A stretch of 64,000 nt of DNA from Heterobilharzia americana (lineage: Eukaryota > Platyhelminthes > Trematoda > Strigeidida > Schistosomatidae): positions 19,539,755-19,603,754 of the forward strand of contig OX104132.1 of assembly GCA_944470555.2 (NCBI GenBank), read 5' to 3'. Positions 34,501 through 46,872 of this stretch are shown in pieces. The position numbers were made by a program, and so were the translations under genes. Numbering within the stretch: position 1 is the first letter of the stretch; the number at the start of each line of letters is the position of its first letter. The notes under the pieces are model-generated. The model searched no databases, was not told the DNA's origin, and saw only the letters and a program-made list of their open reading frames with translations.

Positions 34501-36259
34501 CTGTACCGTTTCTGACAATATCGAAAACACAGACTTCGTTTGTAATATTGCAAATTGCATTCACAGTTTGAGTTATTGATGAAGTAATAAGGTACGCACT
34601 AGTCTCAAAACATCTGATAAAACCAAGTAATTAAAATGTACTGATTTGGTTAGAAAAGGAGAAAAATTGGTGCAAACGTTTAGTAGAACCGAACCAAACG
34701 CCTATCTGGGTGTCAGAATCACTGTGAATATACACAATTACCAAATACAGGACTGCCAAACACATTGATAATAAGGTACAGAATATTTTGAGGTCATATA
34801 ACAAAATGTGACTTAGTTATGAGTTATAATTTTCATATTGCATTCAACCTGTAACTTCAACCTTTATTCCATTGTTTCAGAAGTATCTCTTAATCGCTGG
34901 GGATTTCTGCTTGATTGTAGCTACACTGATCGTAAGTTTTAAGGAGATAATGCATCGAATGACATTGTTTTTGATATGACACCATATTTGTAGTACATAT
35001 ATATATGGTAAGTAAATAATTATTCTATACCTGATTCCAATTATTCAGTCATCAGAATTTCCTGACCACATTGGAGTGTAAAATATTCATGGAAACTCAA
35101 TGCAATTAGATAGGCTTCCATTTTTACACAAATGCTCACAATTACTGCAAAATGCTGAATGACGTAAAGCATAAAATCCAGTTATGAGTCATGATGTGGG
35201 CGTCCAGCTATTTGGAATGATGCTCGAGCAGAAGCCTACATTGAATGACTGATTTTAGCACGTTTGCACAGTGAATTTCACCGTCGTATGATATCAGTTG
35301 TCTGTGAATTTCTTTGAACGACTTCACAAAAGGTAGTCTTCACCACTTACTAGTTTGTCGTTGAGATTCGAAGCAAACTACTAGATGTTATGCATCAATA
35401 TGAAGTGCAACATAATCGAACGGAATAAGTGGTAGATACTCTTTTCATAATACTGGATTAATAGTAGTCTGGCGTTGAATTTCAAAAACCATGTAACACA
35501 TCAATAATTCGGAAGTTCTCGTTGTTATTCCTCAGAGAACATAATTTCATGATTTAGATGTATATGTGACAGCCCATAGCTAGGTAGGTGAGTAAGGTGA
35601 ATGCTGAGTAAACACGAAGATTTCAACAATGTTTATTTGTAGAATTTTCAACTGAATTATCGTCTATATTCCCGACTTCATGAGGATTGTAAAATGGTGA
35701 ACTTTGTAGAGTTTGAAATCTTTCACATATGATTACAGAGATTGTAACAGCTCAAGTGTTTCATAATTTCGAGAAAGATTCATAACCCGTTGTTGACGGT
35801 CACATTCATTTATGTTTTTAAGCATATCTAGATTCCAGGATTTCAGTGAATGAGGTTGATTGTCGCATAGTCGAATTTAGACTTCGCAAACGAGTGTGTG
35901 AAATTTCATCTCAGTTTCAATCTTGTTTCATTTACCTGAATTGTGGATGTATAGGATGTTGAGAATTTCTCGTGTTTTCTTGACTACTATTGTAAATCAT
36001 CATGTCAATATGCCTCATATAATGATGTATTCGATTCTTTGCATTTCAGATTTTATTCGTCACATCAATCGAACTGAAGTTTCATATCAAAGATGGTTGT
36101 GAGAATTATTATTTGATATTCGATGCCTTGACAATTTGGATGGAAATCCTAGTTTTATATTCACAAATATCTGCGGCCTATCGCTTTGGTGAAGAAGTAT
36201 CAGCCAACTGGTTACAAGTCAAATCCTTGCAACACTCAGCCACTACTATACAGAAATAA
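31551..36259 (+). CDS. Predicted six-pass membrane protein, array copy 1
   Basis: Five exons were recognised: 31,551-31,690, 32,277-32,367, 33,366-33,707, 34,881-34,931 and 36,050-36,259 (stop TAA). Together they give 277 codons; the first exon with the start codon was not found, so the 5' end is partial. Every exon has AG/GT borders (GTAACA, GTAGGT, GTGAGT and GTAAGT donors), with junction phases 2, 0, 0, 0. A polar N-terminal part (TTGIHRKNLSSVLMKKSL) is followed by hydrophobic segments around LCAGILYYILLLSVTV, NYILMGIVAILTTVGVILAY, LTAVLSLLVMTLG, GLILFISLEVVLTLSGVIL, FCLIVATLIILFVTSI and YYLIFDALTIWMEILVLY. There is no tetraspanin CCG motif and I recognise no known family. It is probably a surface or organelle membrane protein; the function is unknown. 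Confidence 0.7.
34001..34250. repeat. Fold-back SINE-like repeat inside intron 3 of copy 1
   Basis: Left and right arms are inverted copies: left GAACACTGGACAGATGTTCC, right GGACGAAGCGGCTGTCCAGT. The outer ends match as GGCATCAG on the left and GATGACAG on the right. The same element sits in intron 3 of copy 2, so it predates the duplication. Confidence 0.6.
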
Positions 36260-37639
36260 ACAAGAATTTAAAATATCATCACAGTGAATTCCCTCATAAT
36301 GAAAATAAATTACAGCCATATACCTGTTAACCACCACTGAATTTTGTCAACTTTTGTAGTTTTCACATCTTAAAATATAGACACTTCGGTTATTATCTGC
36401 ATACTATTACACTTTCCCAATATAAATGTCTTTGGTCAGTTCCCATAGCTTGAGTTATGGTATATAGATGGCGAGTATGTATCATACTGCCTCAAACTAC
36501 TATTTGTATATGAAGTATCACGAGAAACATTGAAAATATTTCAAATTATTTGTTCTTCAGTGTGAGTGAAGTGAGGACCAATAACCTAATACACCCAGTA
36601 TATCAAGCGCATTGCAAAAGCTAATCGTATGAAGTCCATGTATTCAATGGGTGAAAATAGTTAATACAAATGAAAACATTGAAGTCTCTTTAAGAAGTTT
36701 ATGAAAGTATTGAGAGATCAATGCACAGAATGTGATAATTAACTAAATATTCATGTTGATATAATAGAAGCAGCATGTTTCATGTACTATTTTATCAGAG
36801 AGTGGATACTCGGTCAAATGTATTATGATATTTTCTTGATGGAACCTGCTTGAAAAGATCGGTGATGGATATTGTCATTACAAGTGCAACATAATCGACT
36901 CGGAAAGGATATACCTTCATTTATGTCAACGGTGTCGATGGTAGCAGGAACTATCTACTCAGAGCTTTGTACACGATGAGAGATGCCGACTGAGTCACAA
37001 AGAGTTGAAGAGATAATTCAGAGAAGAAAATATACTTCTTCGACCATATCATTTTGTGATACTGTACACTCAGCACCGGAAAGCTTGATTTATGCTGCTC
37101 CTCAGCATTGCGTGCCCGCTACCTGGTTAGTGATCAAGCCGTGCATCTCCAGATTTCACAGTGAGCATGCTACCACTGAGTTATGGCATCAGAATCCAAC
37201 TTGTTTTACTTCACAGTAGTCAGAATCGAATTGAGTCTCTCTATCAGAGAGTGTCATTTTGAGAGAATGTTTGAGAGTGAGACGTTATTTCTGTTGACCC
37301 TGGTTTATTAACACACGGAGTATTGCTAAGTGCCTTAACTGACAGTTTGACATGAATTAGATCAGATATATTTGGTGTGGATTGGTTCGTGTGGGCCTTC
37401 ATTTTGGTATCTTGTGACAAGTGAAACTGTTTGAAAACTAGTTGCCTGGTGTTTCTAGACTTGAAGTTGATGATGATTCAGTGGTAGTGTTGTGGGAAAT
37501 AAGATTGTCGTTCAGAGTAGCTGGTTACTGTGTAGACAGCAAATTGTCTTTTGGAAGGAAATTTAGTAACTCATAATAATTCTGTTGAATTTCAGCTGAA
37601 GTGAATGGCCTTTTATTGAATTGGATTTGTCGATTTGAG
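36260..37639. other. 3' flank of copy 1, shared between units
   Basis: Nearly identical to 56,183-57,557. Bases 37,140-37,200 carry a tRNA-like minus-strand trace (TGAGCATGCTACCACTGAGT read in reverse as an A-box-like head). The 78-codon open frame from 36,983 overlaps this trace and is kept in unit 2, but it looks repeat-derived. Confidence 0.5.
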
Positions 37640-39433
37640 AAATGGTATGTTACATAGAATTTTGTTCATTGTTGTCGTGTCTTATTTAACTGGTGAGGTG
37701 CGAAGCAAGTTGAAGATGATAGATTTCTCTGGCTGAATATGTTTCTTGTGTTGGATTGAGAGTTAAAATCAGTGGTTTTTGATTGGTGTGGACGAAGTCA
37801 ATACAAGTCTGATTGCTTTCTCTTGAGCTTATTGGTTAACTTTGGGAAGAATAATGCCTGATGGAGTTTCCAGTCAGACTCGAATTTCGTAATTTTGAGA
37901 ATGTCTACAACGAACATCCGAGGTTTCGGAAACGAAACGAGTTGCAGTAGGTTTTGAGTTTTGAGGGGGTTCCGACCACTTGTGGTCATGGTTGGGAAGT
38001 TGTAGACTTCAAAATTTGACTAATTCTTACGGAAACCTTAGGTTTGCTGCTGGCTGAAAATGAACTGGATTCAATGACACCACTTGACTTTCCTTGCGGA
38101 TTGCGTAGTGTGATCTATTTTATCATCATCATCATCATCATCATCACCATCACCATTTATAGGTTACTCATGGTACAGGTGATTCATATGTATAGAAAAC
38201 GTCTAGATACAGTACTATCAGGTTGAAGCAAATTGTTTTTTGTATTCTGGTTTCGAGGTGATATTATCCACACGAAGGTTACGGTTGGCATTTCACTTGC
38301 AGTCCAAATCAAAACCTTGGATATTTGGATTCTTGATGCTGGACCATAATGTCTTAGGAGAATTACCTCTTTCTTATCCAAGCTTCGTCTGAGTTACTAC
38401 TCCTGCCAATGATTCAACATTAGCTAATCATCACTGAATGAATGGAGATGATGAGCCAACACTAGAAGTCAGTGAATTCCGTTCATGGAAGATAGTCTAG
38501 TAGGTGCGACAATCAATTCGTGCACTGCTCACACGAGAGCCAATAAAGAAGGAAAAATCGTATATTCATCAACTGCTTCTTCGTTAGGATATCTGTCCAT
38601 AAACGTAGTCATATGTTGACGTTTCTTTGCAGAAATACACTTTGAGTTTAAATGACTTGGCAGATAAGTGCCAAGTATTTGCCATAGCAGGTGAGTTGGA
38701 GTAAAGCGATTGGTAAATCACCTTTGCAGTGAAAAGAAGAATGCATCCTGAGGTGAAGAGTATAAATTTCAGTGAGTTGAATAGGTCCTATGGATGTGTA
38801 ACGTCGATCCAATTTGGAAAGTAATGTGTTCACTATCACCGAGGTCACAGCTGTTGAATCGCCTTCAGTGATTACGGATGGAATACAACCATCAGGATGA
38901 CACATTGGTGAGGTTGACTAGAAATGAAATTTTATTCAAAACACTGAAGTTAGTGTGATGAAAAGTATGACAGTCTGGTGATTTAGCGAAATTACAACTG
39001 ATTTAATCAGGAATAACACTGGAATTGAGCAAAAAGTGATTGCATTCATTCATGAGACACATGCTTTCGTTGGCATTTGCAAGCCAGCTGCAAGGGTTTG
39101 CAAAGGAGGAGTGGTCACAGTACTGAAGCCAACAAATTTCGTTAAATGCAGCCTCATCGATTGAAAGACACTGGAAATTTTGAAAAAGAGTAGAAACGAG
39201 GCTTAACTTTCAATTTGCATGCACATGGATGTGAACGTGATTCGAAAGACAGAAGGGTGATTCACGAGTGGTTGCTTCATGATTTTGTGTCGAAGACGTG
39301 TGCATTTGTAATTTTTAAAGTAAGAGATCGTTTCGACATCAGACATATACAGTCCTATAGTCAGAGTAAATCAGCAGAAGAGTAATTTCAAAATAAATGA
39401 GTAATCGACCAATCTCAAATTTTATCCAAGTTG
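37640..39433. other. Second unit-1-specific block
   Basis: Absent from unit 2, where the shared sequence jumps from about 57,557 directly into a half SINE repeat. It contains an (ATC)n microsatellite at 38,121-38,154. A minus-strand open frame at 38,648-38,905 (for example IPSVITEGDSTAVTSVIVNT) reaches a donor-like AAAG|GTGATT. No family was recognised. Confidence 0.5.
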
Positions 39434-39720
39434 GCATTCATCACGGACTGACATCAGTTGGAGGAAGATTGGAATCCTTGAAGAACTGGACAGCTATTTT
39501 GTCCTAGTATGGGAAACTTCAGCAGTGTGCACCACGATCGAACTTGGGGCTCAGTGGTAAAATGCTGGCCACGGAACCTGAAGTTGCCAGGTCGGATCCG
39601 TGATGGGTTGTGGGTGTGCACTGCTCAACAGTCCCATACTGCGTCGAAACAGCTGTCCAATGCTCCCAGATTTCCAATGTTCGTCTAACTGACATCAGTC
39701 CGCGATGAATATCAACTCGA
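39434..39720. repeat. Fold-back SINE-like pair, best-formed copy
   Basis: The two arms, about 115 bp each, are inverted copies. Read outward in the same sense both have GACTGA(CA/TG)TCAGTT, GGACAGCT, CAGTATGGGA-type and GCAGTGTGCAC-type words. A tRNA-like head lies between them (GGCTCAGTGGTAAAATGCTG and GCCAGGTCGGATCC). Confidence 0.65.
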
Positions 39721-40369
39721 AAAATGTGTCTGAATCCCCACAAACCCCCAAATTCATATTTTATCGTACAGTGGATGTATTCAGTTCCCGTCGAGGTTTC
39801 ATCTGGTTGTGTCATTGACTAATTTCTCTCTTGTATCTATTGACAACTAAAGACGATGCTAACGTCATCAGCATGCATGAACAGGTTGCACTCAAATCTC
39901 AACTTCGAATATATATGCAGTCAGCTAGAGTTCACTGCACCAACAGTTACAATATACAAACCACAATTGTTTTGTTTTCATAACTGTCGACATTTTGAAT
40001 GTTGCAATTCAAGGTGAATATCGGTTGAGCTGACTGCAACCACCCTATCTTGTACGACCTGTTACTTACTGGTGAACTTTTATTGGATTGGTTCAAATTG
40101 GAAACCTGCCACACAACTAATCCTTCTGTATCCGAACTGCATGACTACAGTTAATACAGTTGAATACTGGTTGTGTCATATTTCAATTTCCTGAAGCATG
40201 AGGGATGTCTACTAGTCATCTGGAGTGCACTTTCACAGTCATCATGAAAGAAGAAACACAAATCGTCCCACAGTTCACAACACACACCACATAATAATTG
40301 CAACACGATGAAGTAAACTTGTGCGACTTCTACGACATCTAATATCTGTTAATAGCTTTAATGGGCTTC
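39721..40369. other. 3' end of unit 1, non-coding
   Basis: Nearly identical to 57,721-58,370. No gene was supported. The junction to unit 2 has no visible target-site duplication or transposon end. Confidence 0.55.
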
Positions 40370-43300
40370 TTTGAGGGTGCATGCTTGAACCACTTGAATA
40401 GAAGTTGACTTTACTTAAAGTTGACATGAATATGATACGTCAGCTAAACGTGTGGAATGAAAACTGAGAATATGTGCGATCGACACAATAAAGTCATCCA
40501 TTTCAACAGGTCTATCATGTTTTTGTGTAGTTCATTTATTCCTTCGGATAGTTTCGACTTCGAAAAAGAGCTATTCATAAGAAGATCAGTTCAGATGAAT
40601 TGATTCATCGATCTAGACTATTTGTATGAGTTCCTTGAAAGTGGTATTTTAAAGTTGTCTTCTGCACTCTGTGATGTTGACTTTGAGGAAAACCGAACCA
40701 TCACACCGTCTTCCTGAATTCATTTAACACAGCGAATTGTCAGTTTTGTTACATTGACACTGGTCATTGGTAACTGATATTTCGTAAATAAATAACTCGA
40801 ATATACTAATGTGTTCCTCAAACTCTGTTCAACACAGCGTATTGAGCACAGATAATTGGATGTTTGAAATAACAGTGACTGGGTTCACTAGTATTTCAGA
40901 TCTCCATCATAATGTCACGACGATCAACTGATAACATATCACGGTATTATACGTCAGCTATTACCCGATGGCCTGATATATTCTGATGCACAGTGTATTC
41001 CCTCCTCTCCTCCAACTGATTGAAGACTCAAATATTCCCACAATCATGCATATCCTTGTTGGGTTAAGTCTTTCGATGAATTATCTTTCAAACTGTGGGA
41101 CAGGTGTACTCTAAATCGTTCATCTCACACATGACAGCTGCCCAAGACATACATGCATTTCATGTGATCATCGAGAATTAGAATGAAATGTGCCTTTCCA
41201 TTTGACAGCGTTTATGTCATGGATTATTGGAGATTGCAGAATCTGCTGTCTTTTCAATGCAAATGAGTAGACATTTTCAACTCAGAATACCTGGAAGACA
41301 TTTAATAAAAGAAGTAACGTTGATTCCACAAGGACTGAATAAGTAGATATTTGGTCAACACCAGTCCATTATCAGTTGATCAGTGAAGCTGAAACACACG
41401 GAAAACTGCGAAGCGTCATCAGCAATACACAAAATTCTACACTTTCTGCTACGGGTACATTTCTAATGTTGGCAACGCCAAACGGAACACAGTATCATCC
41501 AGTTTAGTTGACAGCATGCGCATCGGTGATAACATTTTCAGAAAAGCATTCCTGCAGCGAGTGATTGCATTGGGAGTATATGTTTTCTAGGTTAACATGT
41601 CAGAAATTACCTTGTTCAGTGAGTCGAATTTAATTTAATTTTATTAATTTAATTTAATTCTCGTTTATGAACTTGATTGGATGCAAACTGAGCATGATTG
41701 CTCACACAGCGATGTGAAATTCATGTTCATGATTGTTTGCATGTTCCATCAATACTCACCTTCACTGCATTAACACACTGCACTGGGTTGTTCAGTCATG
41801 AAATATCTCATAGAAGTCACTTGACCTAGTTACTTGTGACAGTCTCGTCCATGACGCCATTTCATTTCAACTGCCACATTTTTCACTTTTACTTCAGAAA
41901 ACTGAGTCACAATGTGTGTGAGACTTACTTGTGAGCATTTCAACTCAATGAGCTAATTGTCAGCGAACATATGCACATCAGTCTAAGAAGCTGCTGTTTG
42001 TTGTGTAACTAACTGACAAGTGTATGTGGAGGAGTGGTTGTAGAATACCGGGATGGAATAGGTGATACACAGTGTGGCTAAACAGACAAGGTATTCGTCT
42101 CAGCGACATTCCGTTATTCTATGAACTGTTAAAAATCGAAGTGAGAGAAATACATGTTTTAGGGTTGAAATTCATTATGCACTGAGATCAGCTGGAGGAA
42201 GAATGGAAGTTGTGAGCACTGGAGATTTGTTTCGTCCTAGTATGGAACTGCTCAGTGTTGCGCACCTGGATGTCACCAGCAATCCAACCTATGACATCTA
42301 GGTTTCGCGACCAGCAATTTCCTTGTCTGAAAAAATTATGATAGATATTTTTAACATGAATAATTATTTTTCTCATTGATGAAGCACATGCCGACGAAAT
42401 CAGTATAGTTTCAGTTAGTATATTCAAAGTATGTAGCACTTTAAGTGTTATTATTAGGAATGAACTGCGTTATTGTATTTAAATATTTTGATGTCCTCCT
42501 ATCGATGTGAGTTTAAAGGTAAACATTCAAATTGATGGTTTCAAGTGTGTTATTCTGTTTAGAATTTAGTGCGAAAATGGTGTTATCATATGATATATAT
42601 GTATATATATATTGGAGTTTGTCGACGCTTTTTCTTCAGTGCTTCTGACTATCTTAAGCATGCTTAGCACCCCTGGAAAGTGTTTTTATTGAAAAGATTG
42701 AATGCACAACTGTACAGTTTGATGTTGAAGTTGTTAAAAGGAATATTTCTTCACTGATACATGTCTTGTACACATTCAAAAATTAATGCAGGTGTTGTGG
42801 GAACCAGGCTTACGAATACTTATGGAAGAGGTATTATCCAATGTGGCAACCAGTCTGTACGAAAATTTGCTTACCTCCCATGGATATTTGTAATGTGGAA
42901 GCCAGTGGTTGAGCTGCATGTAGGCGAAATCGGGATGCCGAAATGCCCAATAAATATGCAAACGTGAAGATTATAGTCCAGAGTTGTAATGGCATTTGAA
43001 TAGTTTGACTGATAACTGAAGGATGAGGATTTGAGGGGAAGCGTAATTTCCCTAAAGTCTCAGCAAGCTCTCCATTTGCATACAATATCTTGCATCTAGG
43101 AACACAGACGTCGAGTGTTTACAGGATCACAGGATTAAAATTGTGCAACAGTTTATTTCACGAGATGTCGGATAATTATTAGATGAAATAGTTAAGAGTC
43201 ATGGGGAACATCAATTACAACTGGACTATAAATTTCAATTGGAAATCATGACAAGTAGTGAGTAACTATAGGATATTAGGTGTTAACTCCTAACACTTAC

Positions 43301-43848
43301 TTGTTGTCGTTTACCCTATATGATGTTCCCTTCGTATCTCATTTTATAACTTCATATACTTTATACTACTTAGTTTGTGCGAGTAGCCTAGTTCATGTTT
43401 CCTTATAAGGTTGCTGTTTTCACTGTTGACGCACTCATTGCAAGTGCTTTGACGGTGATCAACCCACAGATACCTCACTATTCGAGAACCGTGTTTCAGA
43501 CAAATCCCGTGTTTTGGATGTTATGCGCGTAACTCGAGCGTTTGGTTTATTGTTGAGAGGTGGCTTGTTTGAATTGGTTCGGGATTTCTTGGAAGTGAAT
43601 TCACAATAGGTGAAATGAGAATGAGAAACATGAAAGTTATACGAATGTAAATCCAAGTGAGGGAGAGAGAGAGAGAGAGTGAAGAAACGAATGTTGAATC
43701 GGGTTGAAGGGAACAAGTTATATGAATCGTTATTTTCGTGAATTTTGTGAATTGCATGAATGTTGAAGGGGATGGAAGGAGAAAGCGAATGTTTGATTTG
43801 TTTTCTCAGACACAGATCAGGTTTCATGAATATGGCGAATTCTTACTA
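40370..43848. other. Conserved non-coding leader segment of unit 2
   Basis: It matches unit 1 closely except at two places. Near 41,515-41,660 about 0.25 kb is lost and an AATTTAATTTTATTAATTTA run is present. At 42,596-42,955 there is extra sequence beginning with a TATATATGTATATATATAT run. The single-arm SINE-like repeat lies at 42,166-42,320. Confidence 0.6.
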
Positions 43849-45203
43849 CTGGTTGGCTGAGTCGACATTGAGGAAACTATGCATTCCTTCAAGTACCTCA
43901 AACATGTGATTCTCCTAATTGAGATAATTTTAGTTGGTATAGAGTGGTGTGTTGTTTTGATGTTTACGCCATTCATCTTTAACGGTAATTTGAAACAATT
44001 AGTCCCCTTAAAATAAATTTCGATAGCGCTATTAGAAGACAAAGATGATCTGAAAAATGTGATGTATTTGCGCACCTCATCTCGAACAATCTGATCACAC
44101 ATATACTTGTCAAGTCAATTTGTATATGAAATTTGAAGGTCAAATATAGTGAAAATGAAAAGATTGTGACACTAGTCTTGGTAATGGATAACCATTTTCC
44201 ACTAGAGTGTCTGTCGGAAACTTATTCTCATCATCCATCGTATCAGATGTAAAAATACGTTGGATTCTATTGAACAAGCATCTCACCAAGCCTCTCTTAT
44301 ATTTCATTGGACAAAAACTATGAAAATTCAAATACTGTCCTGTCCAAGTAGGCTTCCTATATATTGATCGTCTTATACATCCATCTTCCCTCCGACACAA
44401 GAGTATATCAAGAAATGCAAGTTGATGGTCTTTTTCTTCCTCACATGTCAGACTGATATGATCTTGTACGGTATTAAGCCTTTTAACAACCTCTTGGCAT
44501 CCTCATCTGTGTCACATATTTCAAAGATATCATCCACATACCTTCTATAGAGTGTGGCATTGGTGATTAGATCTTGAGCGATTAGTTCAGTATGTGACAT
44601 ATATACATCAGCTAGTAACGGTCCTAATGGACTCCCCATGGCTACACCATCAATTTGCTGAGAGTGTTCACCTGCGAAAGTGAAATGAACCTTATCAGTA
44701 CATGATAAAAGCAGTTCTTTCAAATAAGTTGAAGTAATAGGGAAAGGAGGATAATTCGAAGATATGTGGTCGCAAAGAATATTAATTGTCTTCATTATAG
44801 GTACATTTGTGAACAGGGAGTTAACATCAAAAGAATAAATTTTCTTATTTTAAATATTCAAATCGGTAAGATAATCAACAATTTCAAGCGTATCTTTCAG
44901 TGAATACTTCTATAAATCATTACGAATCGAGCTCAGTAATTCGGCTAACCATCTCGCCAATTTGTGTGTGGGAGACTGACACATTGACAATATTGGGCGT
45001 AGTGGATTATCAATTTTGTGAATTTTTGGAAGTCCATATAGATTTTGGAAATTAGATCCCATGGGTTTCAAGGAATTAAACTCCGCTTTAGCAATGACAT
45101 CCGTGTCAAGGAGTTTAACTAGACTAGTTGTTACTTTTCTTTCTAATTTTCTTATATCCTCTGACGCAACATCTGCCAAGAATTTACTTTTATCACAAAG
45201 AGT
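43849..45203 (-). pseudogene. PLE reverse transcriptase relic A (unit 2)
   Basis: Read on the minus strand, ADVASEDIRKLERKVTTSLV and NLYGLPKIHKIDNPLRPILS form the N-terminal RT part. A frameshift near 44,820-44,910 follows. The palm then shows QIDGVAMGSPLGPLLADVYM (motif B) and RRYVDDIFEICDTDED with the catalytic YVDD. A third piece has the PLE block YRKPTWTGQYLNFHSFCPMK. The GIY-YIG end is missing. Its upstream end stops abruptly at a copy of the 43,383-43,608 segment. Confidence 0.8.
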
Positions 45204-45430
45204 AGCCTAGTTCATGTTTTCTTATAAGGTTGCTGTTTTCACTGTTGACGCACTCATTGCAAGTGCTTTGACGGTGATCAACCCACAGATACCTCACTGT
45301 TCGAGAACCGTGTTTCAGACAAATCCCGTGTTTTGGATGTTATGCGCGTAACTCGAGCGTTTGGTTTATTGTTGAGAGGTGGCTTGTTTGAATTGGTTCG
45401 GGATTTCTTGGAAGTGAATTCACAATAGAT
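45204..45430. repeat. Internal second copy of the 43,383-43,608 segment
   Basis: It begins TAGCCTAGTTCATGTTT and ends GAAGTGAATTCACAATAG, almost identical to the earlier segment with a few substitutions. Together the two copies bracket PLE relic A as direct repeats, as if the PLE or a recombination event duplicated the target. Confidence 0.75.
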
Positions 45431-46040
45431 CAAATGTATCCATGTATCTGCAGTGAGTTAACACTGAGTCTGTGTGCAGCCTCAAAACACCATTTTCCAA
45501 CTTCGACATAAAGAGGTCTATAAGTATTGCTGCAAATGGAGAACACATAGCCATCCCACCTCTGTGTTTGCACGTAGAATTTTCAACGAGTAACTGAATA
45601 TTAAGTGTGCATCGTTATAACAGCTGTTTCAAGTGGTATACAGGCAGGTCAATGATAAATTTGTTTCCTGTAACAATTTCAAAAATATAATCGACCTCTT
45701 CCGCTTTCGGAGTGTTTGTCAACATCCAGCGTCACAGTGGATCTGTCCAGTATATTCTTGTGTTTAACCATGTCAACAAATTCAAAAACATGTTTCAAGC
45801 TGTGTTTGCATGACCACTGTTCTTCATAGGCTTTGGCAACTGAGCAAGACACTTCGCCTTAGTATGGTTAGTGAGTTGTGCATGTCTAAGTGTAGAGCCT
45901 GAGTCAACATTGAGGAAAACATGCATTTCTTCAAGTACCTCAAACATGTGATTCTCCTAATTGAGATAATTTTAACTGGCATAGAGTGGTGTGTTGTTTT
46001 GATGTTGACGCCATTCATCTTTAACGGTAATCATTGCCAG
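45431..46040 (-). pseudogene. PLE reverse transcriptase relic B (unit 2)
   Basis: On the minus strand, HAQLTNHTKAKCLAQLPKPM (N-terminal PLE part) comes first. EEVDYIFEIVTGNKFIIDLP and KHRGGMAMCSPFAAILIDLF follow, the last corresponding to the DGVAMGSPL motif B. Motif C has decayed to CRYMDTF. Stops and frame changes occur throughout. It is distinct in sequence from relic A. The part at 45,897-46,028 repeats 43,849-43,990. Confidence 0.65.
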
Positions 46041-46872
46041 TTGATCACTGATCACTAGTTAGTCATAGTTGCATAATATCTATGAAGTTTATGTATGTAG
46101 AACACTCGTTTTTGGATAAGTTTTCTCACGAAAGCCATGATTTGGGTTAGTGCCAAGACAGAAACTCAGAGTTCGTGGCGTGACAGTTCCATATGTTTAT
46201 TGTGTACTGAGAGAACTGAGAAGGTGGCAGCGAGGAATGCGAGTCGAAAATGTTAGAAATTCAAGTTATCAAAGAGACAACAGCACACATTTCAAATGGT
46301 GCTGTTCAGAAGAAGCTTTTCTACTGCATGAATGAGTGGTTGTTGATCTTCTTGCATTCTAATTTTCAGCATCACAACCGACCAAAGAATAATAATAATA
46401 ATAGCCTTTATGCTTGTAGGTACATTGTTCACATGCATGCATATGCCAATTTCACAGAAAACGTCATGCATTCTCTCACGTTTTGAAGGAGACCTCAGAT
46501 TCAACACTTCACATTTTGTGTTCATATCAAGCTGTAAAGTCGTATTCATAGTTGGTGCGATGCCAGATAATTGCACTCACAAAGTGGCTCAGTCAATATG
46601 CATATGATGCAATCGGTGTTGATAGTAGTGGGATTTACTCATGTGGAAGAAAATAGGAAATGAGTTAGGTAATAAGGAGCGAAATGAGATGAAGTGATGA
46701 GATGAGGGTGAAGTTGTGTCAGGAAGGTATGAAATGATGGTAATGATGGTGTTGAAAGTGAAGTAAACGAAGTGAAATTTGAAAACTGACCGAAGTGAAT
46801 TATTGAGGACAGTGCAGAGAAGTGCTTTCACGAAAGGCTGTTGAATGCATAGTTTTGTGTTTTGGTCATGTA
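46041..46872. other. Unit-2 spacer between PLE and RTE relics
   Basis: No gene supported. It lies in the position occupied by the PLE endonuclease relic in units 1 and 3. Only the last ~65 bases (from about GTGCTTTCACGAAAGG) are shared with them. Confidence 0.5.

Larger units (their letters stand above)
21726..40369 (+). repeat. Tandem array unit 1 (about 18.6 kb)
   Basis: Homology to units 2 and 3 starts near the word TTCTTTGAGGGTG and becomes nearly base-perfect from about 21,820. Order: 3.3-kb non-coding segment, PLE endonuclease relic, RTE relic, PLE RT relic, a unit-1-only block (27,773-31,160), the membrane-protein gene, then a 3' block that includes another unit-1-only stretch (37,640-39,430). 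The shared parts look about 98-99% identical to unit 2 by eye. Confidence 0.9.

Noticed and set aside
31551..36259. Tetraspanin (a common schistosome surface family)
   Set aside because: No CCG motif or cysteine-patterned large loop, and six rather than four hydrophobic segments.
37798..37989. Minus-strand 63-codon frame in the unit-1-only block
   Set aside because: No splice signals or recognisable motif, and composition as expected for AT-rich non-coding DNA.
38121..38154. CRISPR-like or protein-coding histidine repeat
   Set aside because: It is a simple (ATC)n microsatellite with imperfect CAC units and no spacers.
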